Assembly (NCBI GenBank): GCA_937967405.1
Contig: CALCJV010000067.1
Span: 1 to 56,575 of the forward strand
Source: an uncultured Chloroflexales bacterium
GTDB lineage: Bacteria > Chloroflexota > Chloroflexia > Chloroflexales > Chloroflexaceae
Direction: 5' to 3'
DNA length: 56,575 nucleotides
Below are positions 40,075-49,386 of the stretch, piece by piece; the first letter of the stretch is position 1; every line of letters begins with the position of its first letter. A program made the position numbers and the translations under genes. Below the pieces are notes generated by a model, which searched no databases, was not told the DNA's origin, and saw only the letters and a program-made list of their open reading frames with translations.

Positions 40075-43035
40075 CTACTCTGGTTCAGGGTAGGGGTTGG
40101 GCACGAGTGATATGTCGCTCACCGTCACCAGCGGCAAGAACACCGTATGCTCACGCACGGCCGGTGGTTCAATGGTGCGTGTATCCACCGTGAAGCGCAG
40201 CTCCTCGACTGGCGACGTGTTGCCCACCTGATCAGTGACGCGGTAGCGCACGGTGTAGCTGCCATCTACCCACCGCCCAAGCCGCAACACCGGATCATGC
40301 GCCTCGATCCACTGGCTTTCGTTGATCGAGTATTCCCAACGGGCAATGCCACTACCGCCCTGATCATCAGCCGCAAACACCAGCTCTGGAATCTCGCGGA
40401 AAGTTAGCCCATCGCGGCGTGCGTCGCTCAAAGCATCCCGAATAACGGTAAAGCTGCTGCTACCCGGCAAGCGCACATCGTAGCCCGCTGCTGCCCGTCC
40501 GGTGCGCTCGAAGTGCTTGAACGAGAGCGAATATACGCCCGCTCGTAAGAATACCTCGCCCGTCTCACTGCGGATTTCGTGCAGACCGCCATTGTTCACC
40601 ACGAGCTTGCCATCCACCCAGAGCCACGAGCCATCATCGCTTGTGGTGCGGAAGGTATACGTGCCATCAACAGGCGCACGAAAGATGCGCGTCTGTTCGA
40701 CGATAAAGCTCTCGCTCTGATCAATTGGGCCACCACTGCTCCAATCAAGAAAGCGACCATCCCACGCAAAGCTGCCTATATACTCACCGCGCACAATTGA
40801 AACCGGATTGCGCGTGCGGGCGAGCAGGTTGTCGGGCAAGAAGCCCGTGCGATAGACCTGCGCGAGTGGCTGCATCTCCTCGTTGTAGCGGGCGACAACA
40901 GGCGCGTTGCGCTCAGGCAGCACCGTGATCGTTGTGCTGGCTGCGCCCTGTGCGTGATACTGCACATACTCCTCAACCACCCCCGCTTGCAGCGTCACCT
41001 GACCGGGCTGATTAAAGCGCACATAGCCAATAACCTCGCGCTGCTCACCGGCTGCAAGCGGCGTAGTGATGCCCCACCGCCATGGGTAGCCGCTCGTCTC
41101 CTCACCACAACGGGGAGTGCGGTTGGTTGCGCCAAGCGTCACGCGGATGCGCCCAGTCTCTTTCGGATAGATCGGGTACTCGGTGTTGGCTGCGCCCGCA
41201 AAGCATTCCGCTTCATCATACACATAGCCGTTCTCCGGCGGGATCGTGCCATCCGCCAGCGTGGGGGCTTGTGGCTCTTGCCCTAGCACTGTCTTTTCGC
41301 CCCGATTGCGGACGGTGAAGCTCACTTTGAGCAGTTCGCCGGCCGCCAGCGTTTGGTTGGGTGAGCCGTCACCATAGCGCACTTCAACCAATTCGAGATC
41401 GGTGCGATCACTGACATCTACCCATTTCACTGCATCGAAGAACATGACCCGTCGCAGGCGAAACGACTCGCCGGTCAGATCATACAGTTCCACTGCACCG
41501 CTGTTGCCTTCATTGAAACGATACGTCCCCAAACTAACCCACTCATCGGCGATGTTGTGGTCTACTGTTGCGGTTGCCGTCCCTTCCGCATGCACAATGC
41601 GGTAGCGAGCTTGACGAGTGGCATAGGGCGGAGTAGCCAAGCCACAGCCCTGCGGCACATGGGCATACACCTGATAGCGGCCTGTTTTGGGGATGGTCGG
41701 TCGCCACGTTGCGCTATTGGTGCTATCGTTCGGATCATCGGTCGCAAAGGTGTAGAAGGTGTGCCCACCGTAGCCACAGCTTGCGGCATACCACGTTGCA
41801 TTGCTGCGGGCAAACGAAGTCTCCAAGCTATCAATCACAAGATCGCCGTCATCGGGGCGGATCTGTGCGGCGTTGCTATCAAGGCGTTGCTTCACCCGCG
41901 AACGAATGCTCGGCAGCGCGGCAAACAGCGCATCGCCGGGGCAGCTGGTGTAGCCGGGCGGGTGATTGGCCACGTGGCGGTGGCCTGAGATGTTGTTCAG
42001 CACGGCTCCGGGGGTAGCGCAGTAGCGCGAAATGTCGCAGCCGTAGTAGTAGGAACGCCCCAGCGGATCAATTCCCTTCTGGTTGGTTTTCCACGCCAGC
42101 AAGCGGATCAGGCTATCTTGTGCGGCGTTGGAGGGTAGCTCTGCGCCATACGTCCCATCCATCGCTACGCCCATCGAGCCGTAGTTGCCCGTATCGTGAA
42201 AGCCGACGGCATCATCGCCACCAGCCCGCCCTTCCCAGATCGTGCCATCCGGCGTAATCAGGAAGTTGTAGCCAATATCGCCCCAGCCACGTGTAAACGT
42301 ATGCAACGCCCAGATCGCCCGAATCCGGTCACCCCAATTGCGTTCCGCGCTAGTCAGTGAATTGGGGTAGACGGTGTGGTGAATGATAATATGGCGGGCG
42401 GGGTAGTAGGCTGGCGGCACGCGGCTCCACTGCCCATCGGGGTTGCCCCAGCCGGTGCGGGTAATGAACGGCGGCTTGTCCAGCGAGGCGAGACCGATCC
42501 CGCTCTGGGCATTCGCCAGTTCTGCTGGATCTGTCTTGGCAAAGCGACCGTCTACGGTATTGACATCAATCTGCTTAAGATTGGGCAACGTGCCATCGGG
42601 TGCAGGCTGGAACATGGCCCGCACCTGCCAGAACCGTGCGCCCTCACCGGCATAGATGATGTGGCTCCATGTTACATCCATGCCATCATTGGGCGACCAG
42701 AGGTCTGGGTCTATGCCCACCTCGACCCACTCCGACCATGTTTTATTGTCAAGGCTGGCGCGTAGCTCCAAGTGCAACGTATCCGTCGCTACGTCGGTGG
42801 CTTCCCAGCGCAGCAGGATATGCGTGAAGGGCTGGGCTGCTTCCGTAATTGGCGATAAGTAGCCGTTCGCTTGCAAGCCGATCCCGCTAGTGCGTGGATC
42901 AAGGATCACCTGCTGTGGCATCCCCACCTGCGAAGTCAGACTAGCGGCCGCACTGCGCTGGCTATAGCCCAACGACAATGCCATCAACACTGCCAATACC
43001 CCGATCATAACCCCACGCTGGATAGATGTTCCCAT
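40075..43035 (-). CDS. Secreted multidomain PGRP/amidase with golvesin-like and PA14 domains
   Basis: 986 residues from the ATG at 43035, set by AGGAGG 6 bases upstream. A signal peptide (VMIGVLAVLMALSLGYSQRSAAA) is followed by a beta domain (45-160), then an amidase_2/PGRP domain at about 190-375: zinc ligands in IIIHHT (about 219), SGHRHV (about 352) and TSCPGD (Cys365). Next come a golvesin-C-like domain (400-545), a CARDB-like beta domain, and a PA14 domain (about 735-880: FAWDGRFLDWSSG, DDGSWLWVDGKLVV). An Ig-like segment and the terminal HTVFLPLVTV close it. It probably cleaves muropeptide amides at the cell surface and binds glycan through PA14. In the GHR motif the usual Asp is His. 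Confidence 0.88.
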   Translation of the reverse strand: MGTSIQRGVMIGVLAVLMALSLGYSQRSAAASLTSQVGMPQQVILDPRTSGIGLQANGYLSPITEAAQPFTHILLRWEATDVATDTLHLELRASLDNKTWSEWVEVGIDPDLWSPNDGMDVTWSHIIYAGEGARFWQVRAMFQPAPDGTLPNLKQIDVNTVDGRFAKTDPAELANAQSGIGLASLDKPPFITRTGWGNPDGQWSRVPPAYYPARHIIIHHTVYPNSLTSAERNWGDRIRAIWALHTFTRGWGDIGYNFLITPDGTIWEGRAGGDDAVGFHDTGNYGSMGVAMDGTYGAELPSNAAQDSLIRLLAWKTNQKGIDPLGRSYYYGCDISRYCATPGAVLNNISGHRHVANHPPGYTSCPGDALFAALPSIRSRVKQRLDSNAAQIRPDDGDLVIDSLETSFARSNATWYAASCGYGGHTFYTFATDDPNDSTNSATWRPTIPKTGRYQVYAHVPQGCGLATPPYATRQARYRIVHAEGTATATVDHNIADEWVSLGTYRFNEGNSGAVELYDLTGESFRLRRVMFFDAVKWVDVSDRTDLELVEVRYGDGSPNQTLAAGELLKVSFTVRNRGEKTVLGQEPQAPTLADGTIPPENGYVYDEAECFAGAANTEYPIYPKETGRIRVTLGATNRTPRCGEETSGYPWRWGITTPLAAGEQREVIGYVRFNQPGQVTLQAGVVEEYVQYHAQGAASTTITVLPERNAPVVARYNEEMQPLAQVYRTGFLPDNLLARTRNPVSIVRGEYIGSFAWDGRFLDWSSGGPIDQSESFIVEQTRIFRAPVDGTYTFRTTSDDGSWLWVDGKLVVNNGGLHEIRSETGEVFLRAGVYSLSFKHFERTGRAAAGYDVRLPGSSSFTVIRDALSDARRDGLTFREIPELVFAADDQGGSGIARWEYSINESQWIEAHDPVLRLGRWVDGSYTVRYRVTDQVGNTSPVEELRFTVDTRTIEPPAVREHTVFLPLVTVSDISLVPNPYPEPE

Positions 43036-43390
43036 GTTGTTCCTCCTCAAATCAAAACCTCAAGCATGCGCGTAACCCCGCGCATTGATGGCCTGCTCTA
43101 TTCTACGGCTGGATACGGAGGCCGTGCCACGATAGGCGCATCATCCTTGCATGATGGGGGGCTGATAGCTGCTTGAGAGGCAAGGCGTGGGCGTATCAGG
43201 TTGTTGGGGACGCACCCGCGCCTCTGTGCGTCCTCTGGCCTGTGTCCCTTTGTGGTATGTGCGGGATGTTCCCTATGGCCTGATTTTCGCCAGATTCGAG
43301 TTGACATTCGCGCTAATTCCTTGTATTGTGAAGGGGCTAACGATACCCACCCGCCTAGCGTCGGTGCAGTGGATGATGAGGAGATTACCC
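43036..43390. other. Intergenic region between divergent envelope genes
   Basis: 355 bases without a gene. It contains a weak minus-strand TAGAAT at 43100-43105 for the amidase, a small hairpin CATCAT/ATGATG (43139-43156), the strong plus-strand promoter at 43301-43329, and the GAGGAG ribosome site at 43379-43384 for the VanW gene. Confidence 0.5.
43301..43329 (+). promoter_or_regulatory. Promoter TTGACA-17-TATTGT
   Basis: Perfect -35 TTGACA (43301-43306), 17-base spacer, TATTGT (43324-43329); predicted start near 43336 and a 55-base leader to the VanW gene. The best classical sigma-70 promoter in the window. Confidence 0.75.
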
Positions 43391-45295
43391 GTGTCGTACC
43401 ATACGCCTCTAAGCGAAGAACCCACCGCCCCGCCCCGCGAACGGCGACGTACCTCACGTGGCGGTGGCTGCTGGCGGCTCATGCTGCTGGTACCGCTCAT
43501 GCTGCTCCTGCTTGTGGGGGCAATACTCGGTACTGCCTACTATCTCTTTGAGCAGCAGTTTGCCGGACGCATCTACCCCAATATTAGCGTGCGTGGCGTA
43601 CCTGTCGGCAACCTGACGGCGGAGGAGGCGGTGGATGTCCTGACGGCCCACCACGCCGATTATCTCGCTCACCCGATCACGATCACCTATGACCAGTTGA
43701 CATGGACACCAACCGCCGCTGAGCTGGGCGCACGCCTTGAGCTTGAGCAGGCGGTGCAGGCAGCGATGCAAGTCGGACGGAGCCACCCAGAGCTACTCGA
43801 TAACCTCCGCACGGTGGCGGCAGTGTGGCAGCATGGCTTGGAGCTACCCCTGCACCTGACTATCGATCAGCCAACAATGCAGGCGTATTTTGTAGCCCGG
43901 GCGGCAGAAGTCGAACGCCCCGCCGTAGATGCCCAATTCGCGCTGCAAAACAGCGTGCCGGTTGCCGTGCCCGCGATTGCTGGGCGGCAAGCTCTGCTCA
44001 ATGAGACCGTGTATGATACGCTCGTGGCGATGCAACAGATGCAGCCCTCCACCGTGACTCTCCGCACCCGTGAACTGCTGCCCTATCTTAGCGATGGCTC
44101 GGTAGCTGAAGCCCAGCGCGAGGTGGATCGGCTGCTCAGCGAACCGATCACGCTGGTGGGCGATTATGGGCAGACGTGGACATGGGGACCGGAGCGTATC
44201 GCCCAGCTGCTTCAGGTGCAGCGCGTGCACCGCAGCGATGCCATTGGCGATGAATTAGTGATCCGGATGGACTACAGCCCCCTCGCGGGCTGGCTCGAAG
44301 AAATTGCCGCTACGTCCATCTATGGTGGCTCGCTGCCGCGTGTGGCGTGGAACGGCGGGAGTTTAGTCATCACGCGGCCGGGTGCGCCCCGCTGGAAGGT
44401 GGACACGCTTGCCGCCGAAGCTGCAATCATTGCCGCGCTTGAAGCCAATGAGCGCACGATCCAGCTGCCCTACACCCAGCTCCCGCCCGCCATTAACGAG
44501 AGCAACATTGCCGAGCTAGGCATCACCACCCTGCTTGCAGTGGGGCGCAGCGACTTCACCGGCTCGGAAGCCTACCGCGTCACTAACATTATTGCGGGTA
44601 TGCGCCTGCTCGATGGCGTGCTGATCCCGCCCGGCAGCGAGTTCTCCTTCAATCAAACCGTCGCCGCCATCACGCCAGAAAATGGCTTCGTCGAAGGCTA
44701 TGTAATCCTCAATAACCGCACCCAGAAAGAGTGGGGCGGCGGCATCTGCCAAGACTCAACGACCGTCTTTCGGGCCGCATTCTGGGCGGGCTTGCCCTTC
44801 ACTGAACGCTGGGGACACTCCTTCTACATCAATTGGTATGATCGCTACGGCTTCGGGCCCTACGGCGACGGTCCCGGAATGGATGCGACAATCTTTATGG
44901 GCGGCCCCGATCTCCGCTTCGTAAATGATACTGGAGGCTGGCTGCTGATGCAGACCAGTGTAGACCCTAGCAGTGGCTTGGCTGAGGTATATCTGTATGG
45001 CCGCCCGAATGGGCGCACCGTCGAGCTGATCGGTCCTACGATTACAGATCGCAAGCCTGCCCCAGACCAGCCCGTCTATATCGCCAATCCCCAGCTTCAG
45101 CCCGGCGAACGCCGCCAATCGGATGTAGCGCGGGGCGGTATGACGATCAACTTTGGGCGGGTGATCCGCACGAATGGGGTGGAGATCCGCCGCGACAACT
45201 TCAGCACGACGTTTAAGCCGTGGCCAAATATCTATGAGGTGCATCCGGCGGAGGTGCCCGCCACCAACCCCTTTGAGATCGCGGGGGGGCAGTAG
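43391..45295 (+). CDS. VanW-family cell-wall protein with PG_binding_4-like region
   Basis: 634 residues from the GTG at 43391, supported by GAGGAG 7-8 bases upstream. A basic cytoplasmic tail and one membrane anchor (about 30-53) precede an extracytoplasmic part. It starts with YPNISVRGVPVGNLTAEEAVDVL, typical of the YoaR-type PG_binding_4 repeats (two copies, to about residue 360), then the VanW domain: GRSDFTGSEAYRVTNI, LLDGVLIPPGSEFSFN, ENGFVEGYVI, WGGGICQDSTTVFRAAFWAGLP and RWGHSFYINWY (about 375-490). VanW proteins occur in glycopeptide-resistance clusters and many Gram-positives, role unsettled. It ends near the convergent murI. Confidence 0.88.
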   Translation: MSYHTPLSEEPTAPPRERRRTSRGGGCWRLMLLVPLMLLLLVGAILGTAYYLFEQQFAGRIYPNISVRGVPVGNLTAEEAVDVLTAHHADYLAHPITITYDQLTWTPTAAELGARLELEQAVQAAMQVGRSHPELLDNLRTVAAVWQHGLELPLHLTIDQPTMQAYFVARAAEVERPAVDAQFALQNSVPVAVPAIAGRQALLNETVYDTLVAMQQMQPSTVTLRTRELLPYLSDGSVAEAQREVDRLLSEPITLVGDYGQTWTWGPERIAQLLQVQRVHRSDAIGDELVIRMDYSPLAGWLEEIAATSIYGGSLPRVAWNGGSLVITRPGAPRWKVDTLAAEAAIIAALEANERTIQLPYTQLPPAINESNIAELGITTLLAVGRSDFTGSEAYRVTNIIAGMRLLDGVLIPPGSEFSFNQTVAAITPENGFVEGYVILNNRTQKEWGGGICQDSTTVFRAAFWAGLPFTERWGHSFYINWYDRYGFGPYGDGPGMDATIFMGGPDLRFVNDTGGWLLMQTSVDPSSGLAEVYLYGRPNGRTVELIGPTITDRKPAPDQPVYIANPQLQPGERRQSDVARGGMTINFGRVIRTNGVEIRRDNFSTTFKPWPNIYEVHPAEVPATNPFEIAGGQ

Positions 45296-45335
45296 ATGCT
45301 GGGGCAGGCATATGCGCGTGAGCTACGCCCGCCCG

Positions 45336-46115
45336 CTAACACCTGACGCTTGGCATATTCGCTAGCGGCTGTACCGTTGCGCCCACCCACATATACCCCA
45401 ATGCCACGCTGATCTGGGCCGGATCACCCGTCGTGAAGAACTGCACGCGCCCCGTACCACTGGCGATCTGCTGCGCGAGATCGGCGGTGCGGCGTGCAAC
45501 TGGCAATGAGGTATCAATCAAGGTAATGCTCTCGCCCAAGATGTGCCGAATCGTATCGCTGAGGAAGTGAAAGTGTGTACACCCTAACACCACCGTATCT
45601 ACGCCAGTGGCGATCAGCGGATCGAGGTAGGCGTGCAGCAGCGCGTGCGTATCCGGCGTATCGAGCCGCCCGGCCTCAACCTGCTCAACTAGTGCCGGAG
45701 CGGGAACCGTCTGCACCTGCACATCATTGGCGTAACGCTGCACCAAACGGCTGAAGCGTTCGCCTTGCAGCGTGCCACCAGTTGCCAACACCCCGATCCG
45801 GCGGGTACGGGTAACGGCTACCGCCGGCTTGATGCCCGGCTCGACCCCCACAATCGGGATCGCATAATGCGCCCGCAGTGGTTCCAGTGCGGCGGATGAT
45901 GCGGTATTGCAGGCCACAACGGCCAATGCCGCACCGTGCGCGATCAACGCTCCCACACACGCCAACGCCCGCTCGCGCACGGTGGCGGTGGGCAACGGCC
46001 CATACGGGAAGTAGGCCGTATCTGCGAGGTAGTGCAGATCGTGCTGGGGCAGTAAGGCGTGGATTGCCCGCAATACGGATACCCCGCCCAAGCCTGAGTC
46101 GTACACACCTATCAT
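45336..46115 (-). CDS. murI: Glutamate racemase
   Basis: 259 residues. Opening MIGVYDSGLGGVSVLR, catalytic cysteines Cys69 in VVACNTASS and Cys179 in VLGCTHF, plus YFPYGPLP, all as in MurI. It interconverts L- and D-glutamate to supply D-Glu for peptidoglycan. Location beside the VanW and PGRP-amidase genes fits a cell-wall block. AAAGGA lies 9 bases before the ATG, and a TAGAAT possible -10 is at 46154-46159 on the same strand. It is convergent with VanW. Confidence 0.94.
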   Translation of the reverse strand: MIGVYDSGLGGVSVLRAIHALLPQHDLHYLADTAYFPYGPLPTATVRERALACVGALIAHGAALAVVACNTASSAALEPLRAHYAIPIVGVEPGIKPAVAVTRTRRIGVLATGGTLQGERFSRLVQRYANDVQVQTVPAPALVEQVEAGRLDTPDTHALLHAYLDPLIATGVDTVVLGCTHFHFLSDTIRHILGESITLIDTSLPVARRTADLAQQIASGTGRVQFFTTGDPAQISVALGYMWVGATVQPLANMPSVRC

Positions 46116-46245
46116 TGTGCTGCATCCTTTATCGTTGTTTTGACCATAGGGCTATTCTACCGCACTCCGGAAGTGCTGCGAAGCAGCGAACCATACTAGA
46201 CATACGTGGGATGTCTTCCAGTTCTACCCGCCCGTTGAGAGCCTA

Positions 46246-46254
46246 TGCTACAAT
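46246..46254 (+). promoter_or_regulatory. Extended -10 promoter TGCTACAAT
   Basis: TGC plus TACAAT, predicted start near 46260. This argues for the ATG at 46302 rather than an upstream in-frame ATG at 46245 that would overlap the promoter itself. Confidence 0.5.
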
Positions 46255-46301
46255 ATACAGATACAGCGATAGTTCTGATCGGTACGAGGCACACGCGAGG
46301 C

Positions 46302-49300
46302 ATGACACGCCCTTTGCCCCTAGATATTGTTCGGCAGCTGGCCCGCCAGCACATGCGCGGCGAGATTAGCCCGCTGCTGTGGGCTGAAACACGCCCTGCT
46401 CGCACTGGGGAACGGATCAGCCATCTGCCAGTTCAGCCTGCATTGGCGCAGGCATGGGTGCAAGTCTATACTTCCCCCTTCTGGCGGCATCAGGCCCAAG
46501 CCCACGCCGCCCTACGGCGCGGCGAGCCGGTTGCGCTCACCGGTGATCTCACCACAACGGGGCGCACGCTCTGCCTGCTACTGCTTGATGCGCTGCTCGT
46601 TGATCCTTCCGCCGTAGCGGTGCTGCTAGTACCCGATGCGGAGATAGCCGATCTGCATCTAACTATCCTCCACGCTTTAGCCGCCAATCTCGCGCCACCT
46701 GTACCGGTCGTGTGGCTTGCTGAAGATACGCCCGTGCGTGAAGCGGCGCGTGCCCGCATCCTGATTACCACGCCAGAGATGTTGCATCTACGCCTATTGC
46801 GTCACTGGGATCGGGCGTGGCAACGCCTGTGGAACCGCCTACACTACCTTGCTCTGGCCCATGCCGATAGCTTCTGTGGCGTGGCCGCCGCCCATCTCGC
46901 CGGATTGCTGCTCCGCACCTTGCGCCTTGCACCAAGCGAAACGCTACCGACCATGCTGGCCTCACTGGTGACCCCCAACAATGCGGGTGCGATGTTGGCT
47001 GCGCTGAGTGGTTGGGAGTGGCGCACGCTCGCTGTAGCAGATACACCCCGCCCAGCCCAAGCGGTTGGAGTATGGCAAGCGGGTGGCGAGCGGCTGCGTG
47101 AGGCGGCCCAAGTGGCTCTCATGCTGCGCGGAGCTGGCTACCGCGTCCACCTGATCTGTGCTGAACTGGAGCGCATCCCGTTGCTTGGCCAGATCGGCAC
47201 GGATGATCCCCTCCTCACCGCCGGCTGGTATGTACCGCCCGCCGATGTGCATATCTTTGTCGGCTATCCAGCTGGATCAGCCCTGCTCCAACACGCGCTT
47301 GGCAGCCCAGCGAGCATGTGCCTTGTGGTGCTAGGCAATGCCCCCTATGAGCGGATTATCGCTCGTCAACCGCAAAGCCTCATGCAGTTCAGTACGCCGA
47401 TCTGGATCGGCTCGCCCAACAATGCCTACATTGCTCGCCAGCATCTGCTGTGTGCCGCCGCCGAGTTGCCGCTCCGCTATAGCGAGGTGCAAGCGTGGCA
47501 CGCCGATGAGATGCTCACCCGCCTTGAGCGCGACCAGCAGCTGATGCGCCTGCCAGAAGCCGAGATCGCGTGGCAACCTGTCGCCACTGCCGATGATCCG
47601 TATGAACCCTTCGACCTGCACACAATTGGCACGCCTGCCGTCGAAATCTATGACGAATACCAGACCTTGCTTGATCTGCTTGACCCTGTCGCCTTTGATC
47701 GCTGGGGCTTTCAGGATGCGGCCCTGCCGCCGTTACGGGGCGGCTATCGCGTACTAGAGCGCAACGACGAACGCGGTACACTCACCATCCGCGCTGATCT
47801 GCACCGCCACAAAACCTTGCCCCTGCGCCACTGCGAGATCAATGTGCGTGACGAACGGGACAGCCGCTTGATGCGTGGGCAGATTACGGGTGTGGGGCGC
47901 ATCATCCTCGATGAGACGATCTATGCCTACCGCGAAACCCACCCCGGTGGCTCACCCACCGAGCAGACGCTAGCCAATCCACTGAATCTGCGCTGGACGG
48001 CTCCCGCCGCGTGGATCAACCTGCCCCTGCGCCTGAAAGCGACAGGCCAGCTAATCGGCTGGTCGGTGGCAACCGCGATTGCCTTGCTCACCAACCGGAG
48101 CATTCTTGACTGTGTGCCGGCCTACGATGCAGGCATGAGCCGCCTGTATCTTGTGGATGCCCAACCGGGCGGCAATGGCTTATCGGTGTGGTTGTTTGAC
48201 CAGCTTGAACAGGTTCTCCCGCTTGCCTACGACATTGCGCTAGCAAGCCGCAATGATGCCCTGTTCGAGCCAGTGGCCCGGCTTGATATGGATTGGCTGC
48301 TTGCGCTACTCGGCAGCTCGCCCACCCGTGAGCAAGCCCACTCACTGGCTGCGCCTGCCCCGCTCTCGCCCGAAGAGGAACTCCTGCGCCATCGGCTCTC
48401 GCTGCCGACTGTGCTGACCACCCCGCCTGCCGCGCCGGAGCCGCCGCTCGAACTGCCGCCCCATCCGCAAGGTTCCCCTGAGCCGCATATGCCTGCGACA
48501 CACACCGCAGTCCATACCCCACCTGCTGAACACACTATGCCCGCACCCCACCGCGAGAGCGCACCGTCTGACCCTGTGCCCGCCCCACCTACGCCGCCCG
48601 CCCGCCCAGAAGTCCCAGCCGCAGACCCAGCCGAACAAGCGGTATCGCCTGCCCCTGTGCCCGTGGGCAATGGCACGCGCCGCCGTAGCCGCAAACTGCA
48701 AGATACATCATCTGACCCGCCTGATCCGCTGACACAGGATATGCAAGATACATCGCTCGCCACGCCGCTAGAAGCAACTCCCCCTGCCAGCAATGGCACG
48801 CGCCGTCGCGGGCGCAAAGCAGAGCCGATGCTTCCGGCTACGTCTGATCCATCGGATACGAGTGCAGCCCAACCCAAACCACTGCGCCCAGCCCGCAAAG
48901 GACGCAAAGCCGCCCCAGTGCTGCCCCCCGCACCAGATACGGAGCTACCCGCCTTCATCGTGCCGGAAGCGACGACCACCTCTGCTGCGCCTACCCCGCC
49001 AGAGCCACCAGTTGCCGCCACTGCTGATCCAGATGTGATCCTTGCCCGCCTGCAACAGCTACAGGGCAAACGGCGGACGAGCAACCCCACTTCGGCCCCA
49101 ACACGGGGGTCGGGCGAGCTAGGTGAGCCGCGCTTTCATGCCGGTGAGCGGATTACCTGCTCGCCGTATGGGGAAGGGATTGTGCAGACGAGCCGCTTTG
49201 TGGATGGAGTTGAGCTAGTACAGGTGCTATTTGCGGCACACGGCATCATCACGATCAACCCTTCCGTGAGCCATGTGCGCCGCCTTAACCCCGAACCACC

Positions 49301-49361
49301 ACCCGCCGATGGCACACCCACCGCCAACAATCATGCGGATAATCAAGATGTGCCGTGGTAA
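46302..49361 (+). CDS. MrfA/YprA-like helicase homologue with inactivated motifs and UvrD-type C-terminal barrel
   Basis: 1019 residues. The first 670 align in order with MrfA/YprA-type DNA helicases: VALTGDLTTTGRTLC at 77-91 in the Walker A position (usual G-K-T is G87-R88-T89), LITTPEMLHLRLL at 154-166, and HYLALAHADSFCGV at 181-194 where D-E-A-H has become A-H-A-D. The helicase C-lobe keeps IFVGYPAGSALLQHAL but lacks the Q-x-x-G-R-x-G-R arginine fingers, then NAYIARQHLLCAAAELPL and VDAQPGGNGL match the DUF1998-like tail, without its four Cys. Residues 690-915 are a Pro/Ala/Thr linker with three basic patches (NGTRRRSRK, NGTRRRGRK, ARKGRK). Residues 944-995 (FHAGERITCSPYGEGIVQ) resemble the C-terminal barrel of UvrD/PcrA. 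ATPase activity is unlikely; a DNA-binding or RNA-polymerase-linked structural role is inferred. Confidence 0.8.
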   Translation: MTRPLPLDIVRQLARQHMRGEISPLLWAETRPARTGERISHLPVQPALAQAWVQVYTSPFWRHQAQAHAALRRGEPVALTGDLTTTGRTLCLLLLDALLVDPSAVAVLLVPDAEIADLHLTILHALAANLAPPVPVVWLAEDTPVREAARARILITTPEMLHLRLLRHWDRAWQRLWNRLHYLALAHADSFCGVAAAHLAGLLLRTLRLAPSETLPTMLASLVTPNNAGAMLAALSGWEWRTLAVADTPRPAQAVGVWQAGGERLREAAQVALMLRGAGYRVHLICAELERIPLLGQIGTDDPLLTAGWYVPPADVHIFVGYPAGSALLQHALGSPASMCLVVLGNAPYERIIARQPQSLMQFSTPIWIGSPNNAYIARQHLLCAAAELPLRYSEVQAWHADEMLTRLERDQQLMRLPEAEIAWQPVATADDPYEPFDLHTIGTPAVEIYDEYQTLLDLLDPVAFDRWGFQDAALPPLRGGYRVLERNDERGTLTIRADLHRHKTLPLRHCEINVRDERDSRLMRGQITGVGRIILDETIYAYRETHPGGSPTEQTLANPLNLRWTAPAAWINLPLRLKATGQLIGWSVATAIALLTNRSILDCVPAYDAGMSRLYLVDAQPGGNGLSVWLFDQLEQVLPLAYDIALASRNDALFEPVARLDMDWLLALLGSSPTREQAHSLAAPAPLSPEEELLRHRLSLPTVLTTPPAAPEPPLELPPHPQGSPEPHMPATHTAVHTPPAEHTMPAPHRESAPSDPVPAPPTPPARPEVPAADPAEQAVSPAPVPVGNGTRRRSRKLQDTSSDPPDPLTQDMQDTSLATPLEATPPASNGTRRRGRKAEPMLPATSDPSDTSAAQPKPLRPARKGRKAAPVLPPAPDTELPAFIVPEATTTSAAPTPPEPPVAATADPDVILARLQQLQGKRRTSNPTSAPTRGSGELGEPRFHAGERITCSPYGEGIVQTSRFVDGVELVQVLFAAHGIITINPSVSHVRRLNPEPPPADGTPTANNHADNQDVPW

Positions 49362-49386
49362 AATCTGGCGTAGGGTGCAAACTGCT

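Noticed and set aside
46245..46301. Upstream in-frame start for the pseudo-helicase gene
   Set aside because: Overlaps the predicted -10 element, so it would be upstream of the transcript.
48227..49090. 287-codon minus-strand frame inside the pseudo-helicase gene
   Set aside because: Gly/Ser/Ala-rich shadow of the Pro-rich linker on the plus strand, with no ribosome site.
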